Assembly (NCBI GenBank): GCA_947623455.1
Contig: OX392534.1
Span: forward strand, 38,631,426-38,695,425
Direction of reading: 5' to 3'
DNA from: Mimachlamys varia
Taxonomy: Eukaryota > Mollusca > Bivalvia > Pectinida > Pectinidae
DNA length: 64,000 bases
Shown: one piece after another, positions 22,801-34,742 of the stretch
Layout: each line of letters begins with the position of its first letter
How positions within the stretch are numbered: position 1 is the first letter of the stretch
Program-made: the position numbers and the translations under genes
The notes under the pieces: model-generated
Databases searched by the model: none
What the model saw: only the letters and a program-made list of their open reading frames with translations
Told to the model about the DNA's origin: nothing

Positions 22801-25453
22801 GTTTTCTGTTTAGATTTTATCCCAATGTGTTGGATTTTTTTGGCAAGTTTATCATTAGTCTACAAGTTACATATGTAGTTAATATCAATTTCAATCAGCA
22901 GAAATTCACCTTCATAACAAAAGGCCGGGAAATACCTTTTAATGCTGGGTGTCTGATTGAATCTGCATGGATCGAAATGCATTTAAAATCTGGCCGAACT
23001 AAGGTATAAAATTCATGTTTAGTTGGATGTCCTAAAGAGTGACCACACCTTACGGTACATCCGATATTAGGCAGTAGTCAAAGATACATCATTCTGACCA
23101 GAAGTCCCAGGCTTAACCAACCCCCTAATTCATGCAAATATTCTCGTGCTCAGATTTTGTGACCAGGCCAACTTCTTAGTTCAGCACTTAAATCATGCCA
23201 TATAATTAAAATGTCCAGCGTGCAAATTGAACATCGTATTTATTCATTCAAGTTTAGATTTAATCACAAAATATTGGTCTGAGGATAAGAATGGTTTCAT
23301 GAATGCTTGCCCGGTCTAACAGAAGACGCTTATTCTTCCGGAACACATGGTCTTATTCAAGGGTATCCGTGTACAAATTTTCTTTGTTCAAATAAGGCCC
23401 CTAGTTTAATCGATTTTGAGTCGGGCTTATGGTTTTGTTGACGCTGCGGTTATATTCGAGTATTTATTTATTTAGTATTCATTTATTTATTTGGTTATTT
23501 ATTTGTTTACTGTAGTAAGGGATACGTACGGTGGAGCAGTCTTGGGAGGACTGTCACGTCGTGGCTGAGGTACTGGGTGAGGGTGTTAGAGTGGGCGGCG
23601 ACCAGTAAGGACTTCAACACGCCCTTGTATTCCTGTGGTAGACTCTGGTACGCATTGGTAGACTCCAGATTATGCAGGTATGAATTTGAGTTCGACCTCT
23701 TTGACCTCTTCATGGATGGAGAACAAAGGAAATATTTATAATAATTTAATAATAATTATAACAGTTTTCGGGTAAAAAATTTGTACTGAATTAGATTTGA
23801 ATAAATATGACTTAAATGAAGACGGGATAACAAAATAAAGAGATTGAGGGAGCGGAGAGATATTAGCATGCTTACAAGAACTGATGCTGGCGATGCGTCT
23901 GTAGAAGTGGCGGATGCTGCCAATTGGGCCTGTTGTGCGGCAGCGACGTTTTCCTCTGTTAACACCTGGTCAGTGAGTACAAAATTAACTTTGTTGATAA
24001 AAATTTTACATTTAAATTTGTTTTTCGTTAATTTGGAAATAAGTAGTATTACCCTGCAAAGTCCAATAGTCGCAGAGACATTATTTGTGAGATACAGTAA
24101 AACGTGATTAAAACACATCACGGGATACGTTAAAATATAATGTTTTATAAAGAGATGTTCCTGTCAACTGCCTTCATGAATCTTATAATTTGTTTATATA
24201 GCCCCTATATCAACTCACCTTTAAGAGATAGTTTTCTAAATCATGCGCATCATTCACAGGCAAGTCTGTCAAGTAGAGAAAAACGTGTGAGAAATAAGTG
24301 TGCTGCTATGTTTTTTAATTACAATGAAACCTCGCTTAAAGACCACCTCAGAAATAAGACCACCTCCTATTTAGACTACTTCATTTCTGTCCAGAAAAAA
24401 AAATCTTCTATACATCTTTGTATTTTAAGCTTCACTATTAGGACCACCTCGCTATAAAGACCACCTCGCTATAAAGACCAGTTTTGAAAAGTCCCAAAAT
24501 ACTAGTTTTTCACTAAGTTTCACCTCACTACTCAGACCACTGACCAAACACAAAGTCACCTTGTGTATATTCTACTGTGTACACCTGTCAAGTGTCAGAT
24601 CAGTAAGCTGTTTTTTGGTGTCCAATTGGCTTTTCAGTTACACTTACAATGTGTTTAACATTGTAAAGCCTATATATTAGTGAATAGACCATCCATGAAA
24701 ACATGCTAAAAATGGATTTAAGAGAAATATGTCTGCATGACCAGCCTCAGTATTAAGACAACCTCGGTATTATGACCACTTTGGTGCGGTTCCTAAGGTG
24801 GTTTTAATAGAGAGGTTTCACTGTAATTCTTAAATACATGAACAGTGATTCTGAGAACTAAGTCAATAAAACATAGATTCAGGATTTTTACAACTACAAC
24901 GTGACAGTATATAGATAACAGTACAATCACAACTTTACTACATATATCAGCTTTTCAATCAACATGCATTCCTTTACAATCCCACGGTCTATAAAGTTTA
25001 AAATGTATATGAGCACGTATTTTAAGGTATTTTTAGATTTTGCAAATAAGAAAAAGCACGCAAATCCTAAAAATGGCATAAATATCGTCAAGATACCTTT
25101 GACCATATACATAATTTCATATGGTGGTGTAGAATACGTTAATTTGCGAAATTTAGGATTTAATACGGACGAGATTTCGTATTGAAGGGAGACAACTCGT
25201 ATAAAAAGACGACCACGATTGACTTACGCCTGATGAGATTGAGGACCCTGGAGAAGCCAACACTGTCAATGTAGCTGATGAGTTGCCCCGTCTTGGCATT
25301 GGATGCCAGCTCCACCGTCAATAATCTCAGCTCCGGGGGTAGGGTCTGGTAAGTCGCGCTATCGTTGAGCACGCTTAAGGTCGTCAGGAGGTCAGTTTGT
25401 GGTTTCGCGAAGGTCAAGGTAACTAGCAATGCCAAGGCGACAGCATGTCTCAT
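19760..25453 (-). CDS. Secreted protein with duplicated helical module and acidic tail
   Basis: Exons on the minus strand are 25228-25453, 23876-23988 (or -23965), 23530-23707, 20164-20210 and 19760-19831, about 210 codons. The N-terminus MRHAVALALLVTLTFA is a clear signal peptide. Exon 1 contains the module ATYQTLPPELRLLTVELASN, and exon 3 contains a diverged copy, NAYQSLPQEYKGVLKSLLVA. Both copies end in phase 1 before strong donors (GTAAGT, GTACGT). Exon 2 is an Ala/Gln/Ser/Thr linker (VAAAQQAQLAASATSTD). Exon 4 ends ARRLNAYFMQ, and exon 5 ends in DGDDNDDEDDD and a stop. Junctions 2-3, 3-4 and 4-5 agree in phase. Junction 1-2 needs the weaker acceptor at 23988/23989 or a missed exon. The family is not recognised. 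A matrix or ion-binding role for the acidic tail is speculation. Confidence 0.65.
20164..20210 (-). CDS. Secreted-protein gene, exon 4
   Basis: A 47-nt exon between TACCTTTGGTTACAG and GTATGT. It encodes MNPGLARRLNAYFMQ and its two leading bases complete the split codon from exon 3. Confidence 0.65.
20211..21366. other. Intron sequence without recognised features
   Basis: Part of the intron between exons 3 and 4 of the secreted-protein gene. AT-rich, no element recognised. Confidence 0.5.
21367..21425. repeat. Near-perfect palindrome, 29-bp arms, 1-bp centre
   Basis: The left arm 21367-21395 starts GTCGGAAACCCA and ends ACACTTCTCTGAC; the right arm 21397-21425 is its reverse complement at 26 of 29 positions. 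It lies inside an intron. Confidence 0.9.
22215..22400. repeat. Tandem duplication, unit about 95 bp
   Basis: Two copies share GAAAAAGTNAAAACTACC, ACTTTAGATGNATTCATGAT and CCAGAACAT. Confidence 0.6.
22400..23317. other. Intron sequence without recognised features
   Basis: AT-rich, no recognised element; it lies within the same intron of the secreted-protein gene. Confidence 0.5.
23318..23450 (+). repeat. Interspersed repeat family A fragment
   Basis: AACAGAAGACGCTTATTCTT to GTTTTGTTGACGCTGCGGTT, antisense to the host gene and close to exon 3. Confidence 0.7.
23530..23707 (-). CDS. Secreted-protein gene, exon 3 (module 2)
   Basis: Encodes SYLHNLESTNAYQSLPQEY through HDVTVLPRLLH. It aligns with exon 1 residues at Tyr-Gln-x-Leu-Pro, the Leu-rich helix and the closing Leu-rich segment. 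Two phase-0 acceptors (exon start 23707 or 23698) are possible. Confidence 0.65.
23876..23988 (-). CDS. Secreted-protein gene, exon 2 (low-complexity linker)
   Basis: The reading frame is fixed by the donor CTT|GTAAGC, which matches exon 3 in phase 0. The acceptor ACTCACTGACCAG (exon start 23965) is the better site but leaves a phase conflict with exon 1. The site at 23988 restores the frame and adds NFVLTDQ. Confidence 0.5.
24322..24823. mobile_element. MITE with TA duplication, pogo/Tigger-like ends
   Basis: The left end is CAATGAAACCTCGCTTAAAG. The right end, reverse complemented, is CAGTGAAACCTCTCTATTAA. Both continue into a GACCACCT-like repeat and both ends are flanked by TA. The interior repeats GACCACCTCGCTATAAA. 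The CAGTGAAACCTC start resembles pogo/Tigger-type DNA transposons; there is no transposase ORF. Confidence 0.7.
25228..25453 (-). CDS. Secreted-protein gene, exon 1 (signal peptide, module 1)
   Basis: 75 codons plus one base. The start ATG at 25451-25453 opens a hydrophobic signal sequence ending near FAKPQ. The module (about residues 33-75) ends SYIDSVGFSRVLNLIR before GTAAGT. An AG at TTTATAG just upstream of the ATG could be a 5' UTR splice acceptor. Confidence 0.7.
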
Positions 25454-25574
25454 GGCTACTATAAATAATCAATAAAAGTAGCATATGATATCCATGAATA
25501 TCAGTAAATGATATACAAATTATTATATATGTATAATTATTGTTCCAATTTCATACAATCATAACGACAGGTCC

Positions 25575-25800
25575 TTTGAAACATTCCCAATCAGAGCTTA
25601 ATGTCAAACTGTCATCTCTCTTTGAAACATTCCCAATCAGAGCTTAATGTCAAACTGTAATCTCTCTTTGAAACATTTCCAATCACAGCTTGATGTCAAA
25701 CTGTCATCTCTTTTTGAAACATCCCAATCACAGCTTAATGTCAAACTGTCATCTCTCTTTGAAATATTCTCAATCACAGCTGAATGCCAAATTGTCATCT
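25575..25800. repeat. 46-bp tandem repeat, about five copies
   Basis: Units contain CTTTGAAACATTCCCAATCA, GAGCTTAATGTCAAACTGTC and ATCTCT. It lies just upstream of the secreted-protein start and leads into the 18-bp satellite. Confidence 0.8.
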
Positions 25801-25884
25801 CTTTTTTAAAACAAGATTTATGACTTACAGTAATCTCTCTGAAAACAATAAAGTATCATGTTCATCTCTCTGTGAAACATTTCC

Positions 25885-28800
25885 AGTTACACGTGCAGAG
25901 ACAGTTACACGTGCAGAGACAATTACTCGTACAGAGACAGTTACACGTACATAGACAGTTACACATACATAGACAGTTACATATAAGAGACAGTTACACA
26001 TACAGAGACAGTTACACGAACAGAGACAGTTACACATACATAGACAGTTACACATACAGGAAGAGTTACACGTAAGAGACAGTTACACATACAGAGACAG
26101 TTACACGAACAAAGACAGTTACACATACAGAGACAGTTACACGTAAGAGACAGTTACACGTACAGAGACAATTACACGTACAAAGACAGTGACACGTACA
26201 TAGACAGTTACACATACAGAGACAGTTACACGTAAGAGACAGTTACACGTACAGAGACAATTACACGTACAGAGACAATTACACGTACAGAGACAGTTAC
26301 ACGAACATAGACAATTACACGTACAGAAACAGTTAAACGTACAGAGACAGTTACACGTACAGAGACAGTTACACGTGCAGAGACAATTACTCGTACAGAG
26401 ACAGTTACACGTACATAGACAGTTACACATACATAGACAGTTACACATTAGAGACAGTTACACGTAAGAGACAGTGACACATACAGAGACAGTTACACGA
26501 ACAGAGACAGTTACACATACAGAGACAGTTACACGTACAGAGACAGTTACACATACAGAGACAGTTACACGTACAGAGACAGTTACACGTACATAGACAG
26601 TTACACATACAGAGACAGTTACACGTAAGAGACAATTACACGTACAGAGACAATTACACGTACAGAGACAGTTACACGTACATAGACATTTACACGTACA
26701 GATACAGTTACACGTACAGAAACAGTTACACGTACAGAGACAGTTACACATTAGAGACAGTTACACGTAAGAGACAGTGACACATACAGAGACAGTTACA
26801 CGAACAGAGACAGTTACACATACAGAGACAGTTACACGTACAGAGACAGTTACACATACAGAGACAGTTACACGTACAGAGACAGTTACACGTACATAGA
26901 CAGTTACACATACAGAGACAGTTACACGTAAGAGACAATTACACGTACAGAGACAATTACACGTACAGAGACAGTTACACGTACATAGACATTTACACGT
27001 ACAGATACAGTTACACGTACAGAGACAGTTACACGTACAGAGACAGTTACACATACAGAGACAGTTACACATACAGAGACAGTTACACATACAGAGACAG
27101 TTACACGTACAGAGACGGTTACACGTACAGAGACAGTTACACGTACAGAGACGGTTACACGTACAGAAACTGTTACACGTACAGAGACAATTACACGTAC
27201 AGAGACAGTTACACGTACAGAGACAGTTACACGTACAGAGACAGTTACACATACAAAGACAGTTACACGTACAGAGACAGTTACACGTACAGAGACAGTT
27301 ACACATACAGAGACAGTTACACGTGCAGAGACAGTTACACGTACAGAGACAGTTACACGTAAAGAGAAAGTTACGCGTACAGAGACACGTACATGTACAG
27401 AGACACGTACAGGGACAATTACACGTACAGAGACAGTTACACGTACAGAGACAGTTACACGTACAGGGACAGTTACACGTACTGAGACAGTTACACATAC
27501 AGAGACAGTTACACGTATAGAGACAGTTACACGTACAGAGACAGTTACACATACAGAGACAGTTACACATACAGAGACGGTTACACGTACAGAGACAGTT
27601 ACACATACAGAGACAGTTACACGTACAGAGACAGTTACACGTACAGAGACAGTTACATGGACAGAGACAGAGACACGTACATGTACAGATACAGTTACAC
27701 GTACAGAGACAGTTACACGTACAGAGACACGTACACGTACAGAGACACGTACACGTACAGAGACACGTACACGTACAGAGACACGTACACGTACACAGAC
27801 AGTGACACGAACAGACACAGTTACACATACAGAGACAGTTACACGTACAGAGACAGTTACACATACAGAAACAGTTACATGTACAGAGACAGTTACACGT
27901 ACAGAGACAGTTACACGTACAGAGACAGTTACACATACAGAGACAGTTACACGTACAGAGACAGTTACACGTACAGAGACAGCTACACATACAGAGACAG
28001 TTACACGTACAGAGACAGTTACACGTACAGAGAAAGTTACGCGTACAGAGAAAGTTACATGGACAGAGACACGTACATGTACAGAGACAGGTACACGTAC
28101 AGGGACAGTTACATGTACAGAGACATTTACACGTACAGAGACAGTTACACGTACAGGGACAGTTATACGTACAGAGACAGTTACACATACAGAGACAGTT
28201 ACACGTACAGAGACAGTTACACGTACAGAGACAGTTACACATACAGAGACAGTTACACATACAGAGACAGTTACACGTACAGAGACAGTTACACATACAG
28301 AGACAGTTACGCGTACAGAGAAAGTTACATGGACAGAGACACGTACATGTACAGATACACGTACACGTACAGATACAGTTACACGTAAAGAGACAGTTAC
28401 ACGTACAGAGACACGTACACGTACAGAGACACGTACACGTACACAGACAGTGACACGAACAGACACAGTTACACGTACAGAGACAGTTACACGTACAGAG
28501 ACAGTTACACATACAGAAACAGTTACATGTACAGAGACAGTTACACGTACAGAGACAGTTACACATACAGAGACAGTTACACGTACTGAGACAGTTACAC
28601 GTACAGGGACAGTTACACGTACAGAGACAGTTACACATACAGAGACAGTTACACATACAGAGACAGTTACACGTACAGAGACAGTTACACATACAGAGAC
28701 AGTTACACATACAGAGACAGTTACACGTACAGAGAAATTTACGCGTACAGAGACACGTACATGTACAGAGACACGTACACGTAAAGAGACAGTTACATGT

Positions 28801-30840
28801 ACAGAGATAGTTACACGTACAGAGACACGTACACGTACAGAGACAGTTACACGTACACAGACAGTTACACGTACAGAGACAGTTACACGTACAGAGACAG
28901 TTACACATACAGAAACAGTTACACGTACAGAGACAGTTAGACGTACAGAGACAGTTACACGTACAGAGACAGTTACACGTACATAAACAGTTACAAGTAC
29001 AGAGACAGTTAGACGTACAGAGGCAGTTACACGTACAGAAACAGTTTCACATACAGAGACAGTTACACGTACAGAGACAGTTACACATACAGAGACAGTT
29101 ACACGTACAGAGACAGTTACAGGTAAAGAGAAAGTTACGCGTACAGAGAAAGTTACATGGACAGAGACACGTACATGTACAGAGACACGTACACGTACAG
29201 GGACAGTTACACGTACAGAGACAGTTACACGTACAGAGACAGTTACACGTACAGGGACAGTTACACGTACAAAGACAGTTACACATACAGAGACAGTTAC
29301 ACGTACAGAGACAGTTACACGTACAGAGACAGTTACACATACAGAGACAGTTACACGTACAGAGACAGTTACACGTACAGAGACAGTTACACGTACAGAG
29401 AAAGTTACGCGTACAGAGAAAGTTACATGGACAGAGACACGTACATGTACAGAGACACGTACATGTACCGATACAGTTACACGTACAGAGATAGTTACAC
29501 GTACAGAGACACGTACACGTACAGAGACACGTACACGTACACAGACAGTTACACGAACAGACACAGTTACACGTACAGAGACAGTTACACGTACAGAGAC
29601 AGTTACACATACAGAAACAGTTACATGTACAGAGACAGTTACACGTACAGAGAATGTTACACGTACAGAGACAGTTACACGTACAGGGACAGTTACATGC
29701 ACAGAGACAGTTACACGTACAGAGACAGTTACACATACAGAGACAGTTCCACGTACAGAGACAGTTACACATACAGAGACAGTTACACATACAGAGACAG
29801 TTACACGTACAGAGACAGTTACACGTACAGAGACAGTTACACATACAGAAACAGTTACACATACAGAAACAGTTACATGTACAGAGACAGTTACACGTAC
29901 AGAGACAGTTACACGTACAGGGACAGTTACACGTACAGAGACAGTTACACATACAGAGACAGTTACACATACAGAGACAGTTACACGTACAGAGACAGTT
30001 ACACATACAGAAACAGTTACACATACAGAGACAGTTACACGTACAGAGACAGTTACACGTACAGAGAAATTTACGCGTACAGAGACACGTCCATGTACAG
30101 AGACACGTACATGTACAGATACACGTACACGTACAGAGACAGTTACATGTACAGAGACACGTACACGTACAGAGACACGTACACGTACACAGACAGTTAC
30201 ACGTACACAGACAGTTACACGTACAGAGACAGTTACACATACAGAAACAGTTACACGTACAGAGACAGTTACACGTACAGAGACAGTTACACGTACAGAG
30301 ACAGTTACACGTACATAGACAGTTACACGTACATAAACAGTTACACGTACATAAACAGTTACAAGTACAGAGACAGTTAGACGTACAGAGGCAGTTACAC
30401 GTACAGAAACAGTTACACGTACAGAGACAGTTAGACGTACAGAGACAGTTAGACGTACAGAGACAGTTACACGTACAGAAACAGTTACAAGTACAGAGAC
30501 AGTTACACATACAGAGACAGTAACACATACAGAGACAGTTACACGGACAGAGACAGTTACACGTACAGAGACAGTTACACGTACATAGACAGTTACACGT
30601 ACATAAACAGTTACACGTACATAAACAGTTACAAGTACAGAGACAGTTAGACGTACAGAGGCAGTTACACGTACAGAAACAGTTACACGTACAGAGACAG
30701 TTAGACGTACAGAGACAGTTAGACGTACAGAGACAGTTACACGTACAGAAACAGTTACAAGTACAGAGACAGTTACACATACAGAGACAGTAACACATAC
30801 AGAGACAGTTACACGGACAGAGACAGTTGCACGTTCAGAG
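25885..30840. repeat. 18-bp satellite array, about 5 kb
   Basis: Consensus unit ACAGTTACACGTACAGAG, with point variants (ACATAC, ACGTAA, TAGACA) and 12-bp units such as ACACGTACACGT. Because 18 is a multiple of three and the unit has a stop in only one of six frames, it reads as long pseudo-proteins on both strands (CNCLCT, VTVSVR, TETVTR, TYRDSY, LHVQRQ). These include open frames of 715, 926, 583 and 407 codons. No unique sequence, start context or splice site supports translation. Higher-order copies exist: 26441-26743 repeats from 26744 (303 bp), and 30311 onward repeats at 30581 (270 bp, 15 units). Confidence 0.95.
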
Positions 30841-30910
30841 ACCTTGCTTCACATTTCTATATTGCAGATTGAAACATAGGATTTGTAATGAAATTCTAAC
30901 ACTCTGCGAT

Positions 30911-31160
30911 ACGTACCTGTCCGTAAAGAGATGACTGTTCACAGCTCAGTGGAGTTAATGATCTTTGTTACATTATCAGCCTATAGCAGATCTATACGTA
31001 CCTGTCAGGTAGGAGATGACCGTTCACAGCTCAGTGGAGTTAATGATCTCTGTTACATTATCAGCCTATAGCAGATCTAAACGTACCTGTCAGGTAGGAG
31101 ATGACCGTAAGTTGCTGTCTGTTCACAGCTCAGTAGAGTTAATGATGCTACACTAAATCT
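30911..31160. repeat. 85-bp tandem repeat, three copies
   Basis: ACGTACCTGTC recurs at 30911, 30996 and 31081, each followed by GAGATGACCGTTCACAGCTC and GGAGTTAATGATCTCTGTTA. The last unit carries an insertion. Confidence 0.85.
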
Positions 31161-31164
31161 ATGT

Positions 31165-31840
31165 TACAATATCGGTCTATCTCGTCTATTTCCGGCTCGT
31201 CTTGCTGCAATCGATAGCGTACGCTCGACACACCTGTAGTTCGTCATGTTTTGATCCCATTGTCACTGATAAGGATTGTACGTTATCTCATACAATAGTT
31301 AAAGTAAACAGTGTTGTTTTGGTGGGATATACGCACGATTCTGTGGCACGAGGAGAGTACGGGATGGGAGTTTTGGATAGCAATGGCGAGAGGGATTGAC
31401 GAAAGCTAGATAAACACGTAATATAATTTAACGATTAATAGTCTCTTAACTTCATTGTGTGGCAAAGAGTTGCAGAATTATTACAGAAGTATGAGAGATA
31501 TTAACCTATTATGGAACATGTTCAACACCAACATCCAAATATTTTGCTGTTTGATGGCATTTAAAAGCGTTTAACTTCATAAATCAACAATGAATTCCCA
31601 TTACTCACACAGGCATACACACATGGGGAGATATTAGCCATGTTGCATAGGACCTCGGAATCGATTATAATTGTATATCAGCTTTAGAGTGACTTCTGTT
31701 AGCATGAGAGATAGGGTGCTATATCGCAGATTTTATATCTCTATTGGTAACGGATAAATGTATACATCTGTACATGTATCATTGTGTTAGGTTATCTCCC
31801 TTACATTCTATCTCCACATCCACTCACACACCCCTGGGCC
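31165..31840. other. Stretch without recognised genes
   Basis: A 65-codon open frame (31202-31399 +) has a protein-like end (SVARGEYGMGVLDSNGERD) but no splice or homology support. Confidence 0.4.
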
Positions 31841-31944
31841 TATATAATGCCAAAGTAACGTATACTCAATAAATTGCACCAATATTCAAATAATTGAAGA
31901 TAGGTGCAATTAATTGAGTATCTGTTAATTTGGCGTTCCATATA
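31841..31944. repeat. Long stem-loop, arms about 40 bp, loop about 22 nt
   Basis: Left arm core ATACTCAATAAATTGCACC (31862-31880); right arm GGTGCAATTAATTGAGTAT (31903-31921), 18 of 19 paired. Pairing continues outward as GCCAAAGTAAC against GTTAATTTGGC. It could be a microRNA-like precursor or a tiny palindromic element. Confidence 0.75.
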
Positions 31945-32425
31945 AACCAACCATCATACAAACACGTGCACGCTAAAAGGAGAAAGCGTCTGAAGTAGAT
32001 TAAAAATGGAAGTTTTTACCGTTGTATCATTGAAAAGGCGTCAGCTGGACCCCTTCCTTTTGAAAATCCTGTATCCGCGCCATATAAGGCATTGTACGCA
32101 ATATATATAATTATATTATTTTATGGAAACAGATAAGCGGCAGGAACAAGGGACGGAGATAGAAACGAAATGTGGAGGAGTGGCATCTTGCTTCACCGGT
32201 TTGGTTTGTCAACAACTGCAGGCTGTGATTCTCTTGTATGCCTTTAACACAGGTTTGTAAAAACGTCTTACACATAACTTTGTCAGTGATGTATCTATGA
32301 ATCAAGACAGTTGTCGCTAGTGTTGGACGATTAGCTGAGAATTGAAGTGACATGATTATATAAATGATTAAGTTGCGTGAGATTTATACCAAGGAAAATA
32401 TTGCAATAACAGTGTACTGGAGTCA

Positions 32426-32502
32426 GCTTTTGAGGTTTCGTCTTTGCTCTTTGCTGTGTGCATTATGACGTCACATACTAAAAGACGAAACCCGTCAAAA
32501 GC
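32426..32502. promoter_or_regulatory. Inverted repeat enclosing a perfect CRE
   Basis: GCTTTTGAGGTTTCGTCTTT (32426-32445) pairs with AAAGACGAAACCCGTCAAAA (32481-32500). TGACGTCA sits at 32466-32473 in the loop. A GAA microsatellite follows. Confidence 0.6.
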
Positions 32503-33314
32503 GAAGAAGAAGAAGAAGAAACAAAACCCCACCAAAGACCAAGTTATAGCAACACAATTACGTTTATCCTCCCTCGCCCCGGCATTATTTCGTCATAAAT
32601 TTTAGGTTTGACGAATTTCCTTTATGTCGTTTCTTCGCCCGTTTGTTTTGGTGGGTAGTTGTCAGTTCATTTTTTTGTTTAGATGCTTGGCGTCATTTGT
32701 GAGTGAACACCCAGAAAGAATAAATTACGTACCTATAATCCACCATGGTTACAACTGTTTTATCATGAAGCACCAAAATAGAATTTATCTAAAATATACT
32801 TATTTTGTTTGGTGTTTACTTTGTGTATAACCAACCAAACACATTTGTTGCTGTGCGTTAAATATTACCGATACAGAGACCATATGAAAATTCCTTTGGG
32901 TTTACCAGGAACTAAATCTCATTATCAGCTTATCCCGTGGTGTATCCTTATGTTGTGCCACCAATTCGCGTCGTACTTTTATAACGATATATCTTTCTTT
33001 GTTTATATTTTTGTATATCAAAAAGAATGTTTTTGTTGAAAATTTTACAATCATACAAAGTTTTCAATAACAGTAAATAAAACAAGCTGAAGACTTTTAT
33101 CAACCACTTGGATCTTTTCACTGTATTAATTTACATATGAAAATTAGAATAAGTCTGAAGTCGTTTGAGACCGAAATAGCCACATGCCGGTTACGATAGA
33201 TACGAGTTATTTCCCTTCCCTTTAAACCCAATGTTTGTAATATCTTCGCACTCCAACCTTTACAAGACGGTACGATTTATTCTTCCTCGTTTGGTATAAA
33301 TACCAAACATGGAA

Positions 33315-33695
33315 TGACACATAGAGAATCGATAATACCGGTTAAAGCAGTAATGTCATAAAGAGAATCGATAAAACCGGGTAAATCAGTAATGTCACAA
33401 AGAGAATCGATAAAACCGGTTAAAGCAGTAATGTCATATAGAGAATCGATAAAACCGGGTAAATTAGTAATGTCATATAGAGAATCGATAAAACCGGTTA
33501 AAGCAGTAATGTCATATAGAGAATCGATAAAACCGGTTAAAGCAGTAATGTCATATAGAGAATCGATAAAACCGGTTAAAGCAGTAATGTCATATAGAGA
33601 ATCGATAAAACCGGTTAAAGCAGTAATGTCATATAGAGAATCGATAAAACCGGGTCAATCAGTTATGTCACATAGAGAAACGATAAACCTGGGTA
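33315..33695. repeat. 39-bp tandem array, about ten copies
   Basis: Unit AGAGAATCGATAAAACCGGT plus TAAAGCAGTAATGTCATAT. Since 39 is a multiple of three, the plus strand is open from about 33392 to 33856 as repeated MSYRESIKPVKAV. The first unit at 33355 carries ATGTCATAA, a stop, so the array is probably not coding. There is no promoter or splice evidence. Confidence 0.85.
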
Positions 33696-33859
33696 AAGAA
33701 GTAAGTTATGGTCCCGGTTTCAACAACGTTAAAGAAATTCATTTATTTAAAATTATCCACAGGTTTTGCTTGAATGCATTTAAGAATTTAAGAAGAAAAT
33801 CTGAAGTTAAGGAGCTTACTTTCACTTCTGTAATACTTTCCTATGGGGAATTATAAATG

Positions 33860-34742
33860 AAGTTATTTCCTTTAGTTGCAAAACGTTGATGAAACCGGGG
33901 CTTATTGAGACATAAACTTCATGGTTCAGTGACATTATTGATACTGATGTTTCGCTTTAGCTACGTTTATCACGGATTCTAAAAGTGTTGGAGAAGCTTT
34001 ATCAATTATAAATGCCCTCTGTATATTTATTTTAGAATTGAGTTGCATTTAATTGATCTATATTTATTTTAAAACAAAACAAATTGTGTTATTTGAATGT
34101 ATTGATAGGAATAAGGTGTTCAGAGTACAAAAATGTGTATCGATGATTTTTATTCAAATTTGAACCAACATTTTTCAGCAAGATATAGAATGGTTATTTG
34201 GAAAAAAATGGTGTTCGGTCTTTAGAAATGGCACATGATGGGAATCTATTTTTTGATAAATAAGCTGTGATATAATTATAAATCAAATATCTTGTTTTCA
34301 TGAAATCAATTTTTGTTTCTGAAAAGCTGCGTTGGATAGTGACGGTACTGTTAGAATCCCACGGAATTGTTTACGTAATAGCAACTTATAATATCAATAT
34401 TTGTTTTAAGTGTTGCCAAAAATCTTTTCGGTACGGATAACCTTATTCTAAATTACAGTGTTTATATCTAAATGTTTATACTACTAAGATTGTGATTTCA
34501 CAATATGGGTGACTGGCCTCGTACTGTTAGGAATTGTAGCTCAAGTTAAAAATCTGTTTAAACTGTTTTTGTTCCAAATTGACTGCTTTTGTTCTAACAC
34601 AACCCTTGCCTAATAGCTTTAAACGGTATTGTTACATATGTCTATGCATACAACCCGTACCATCTTATCAACGATTTCAATCTTCAAATCATTTATATTG
34701 AATTACATGGCCGGTTTGTTATGTGGAGCGTCCTGCTCGTCT
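33860..34742. other. Stretch without recognised genes
   Basis: AT-rich. It is the upstream region of the membrane-protein gene starting at 34800. Confidence 0.5.

Noticed and set aside
26761..30798. Very long open frames (up to 926 codons) on both strands
   Set aside because: They are the 18-bp satellite read in different frames; five of six frames lack stops by construction, and there is no unique sequence, promoter or splice site.
25885..30840. A CRISPR array
   Set aside because: The repeats are contiguous with no spacers, and the genome is eukaryotic.
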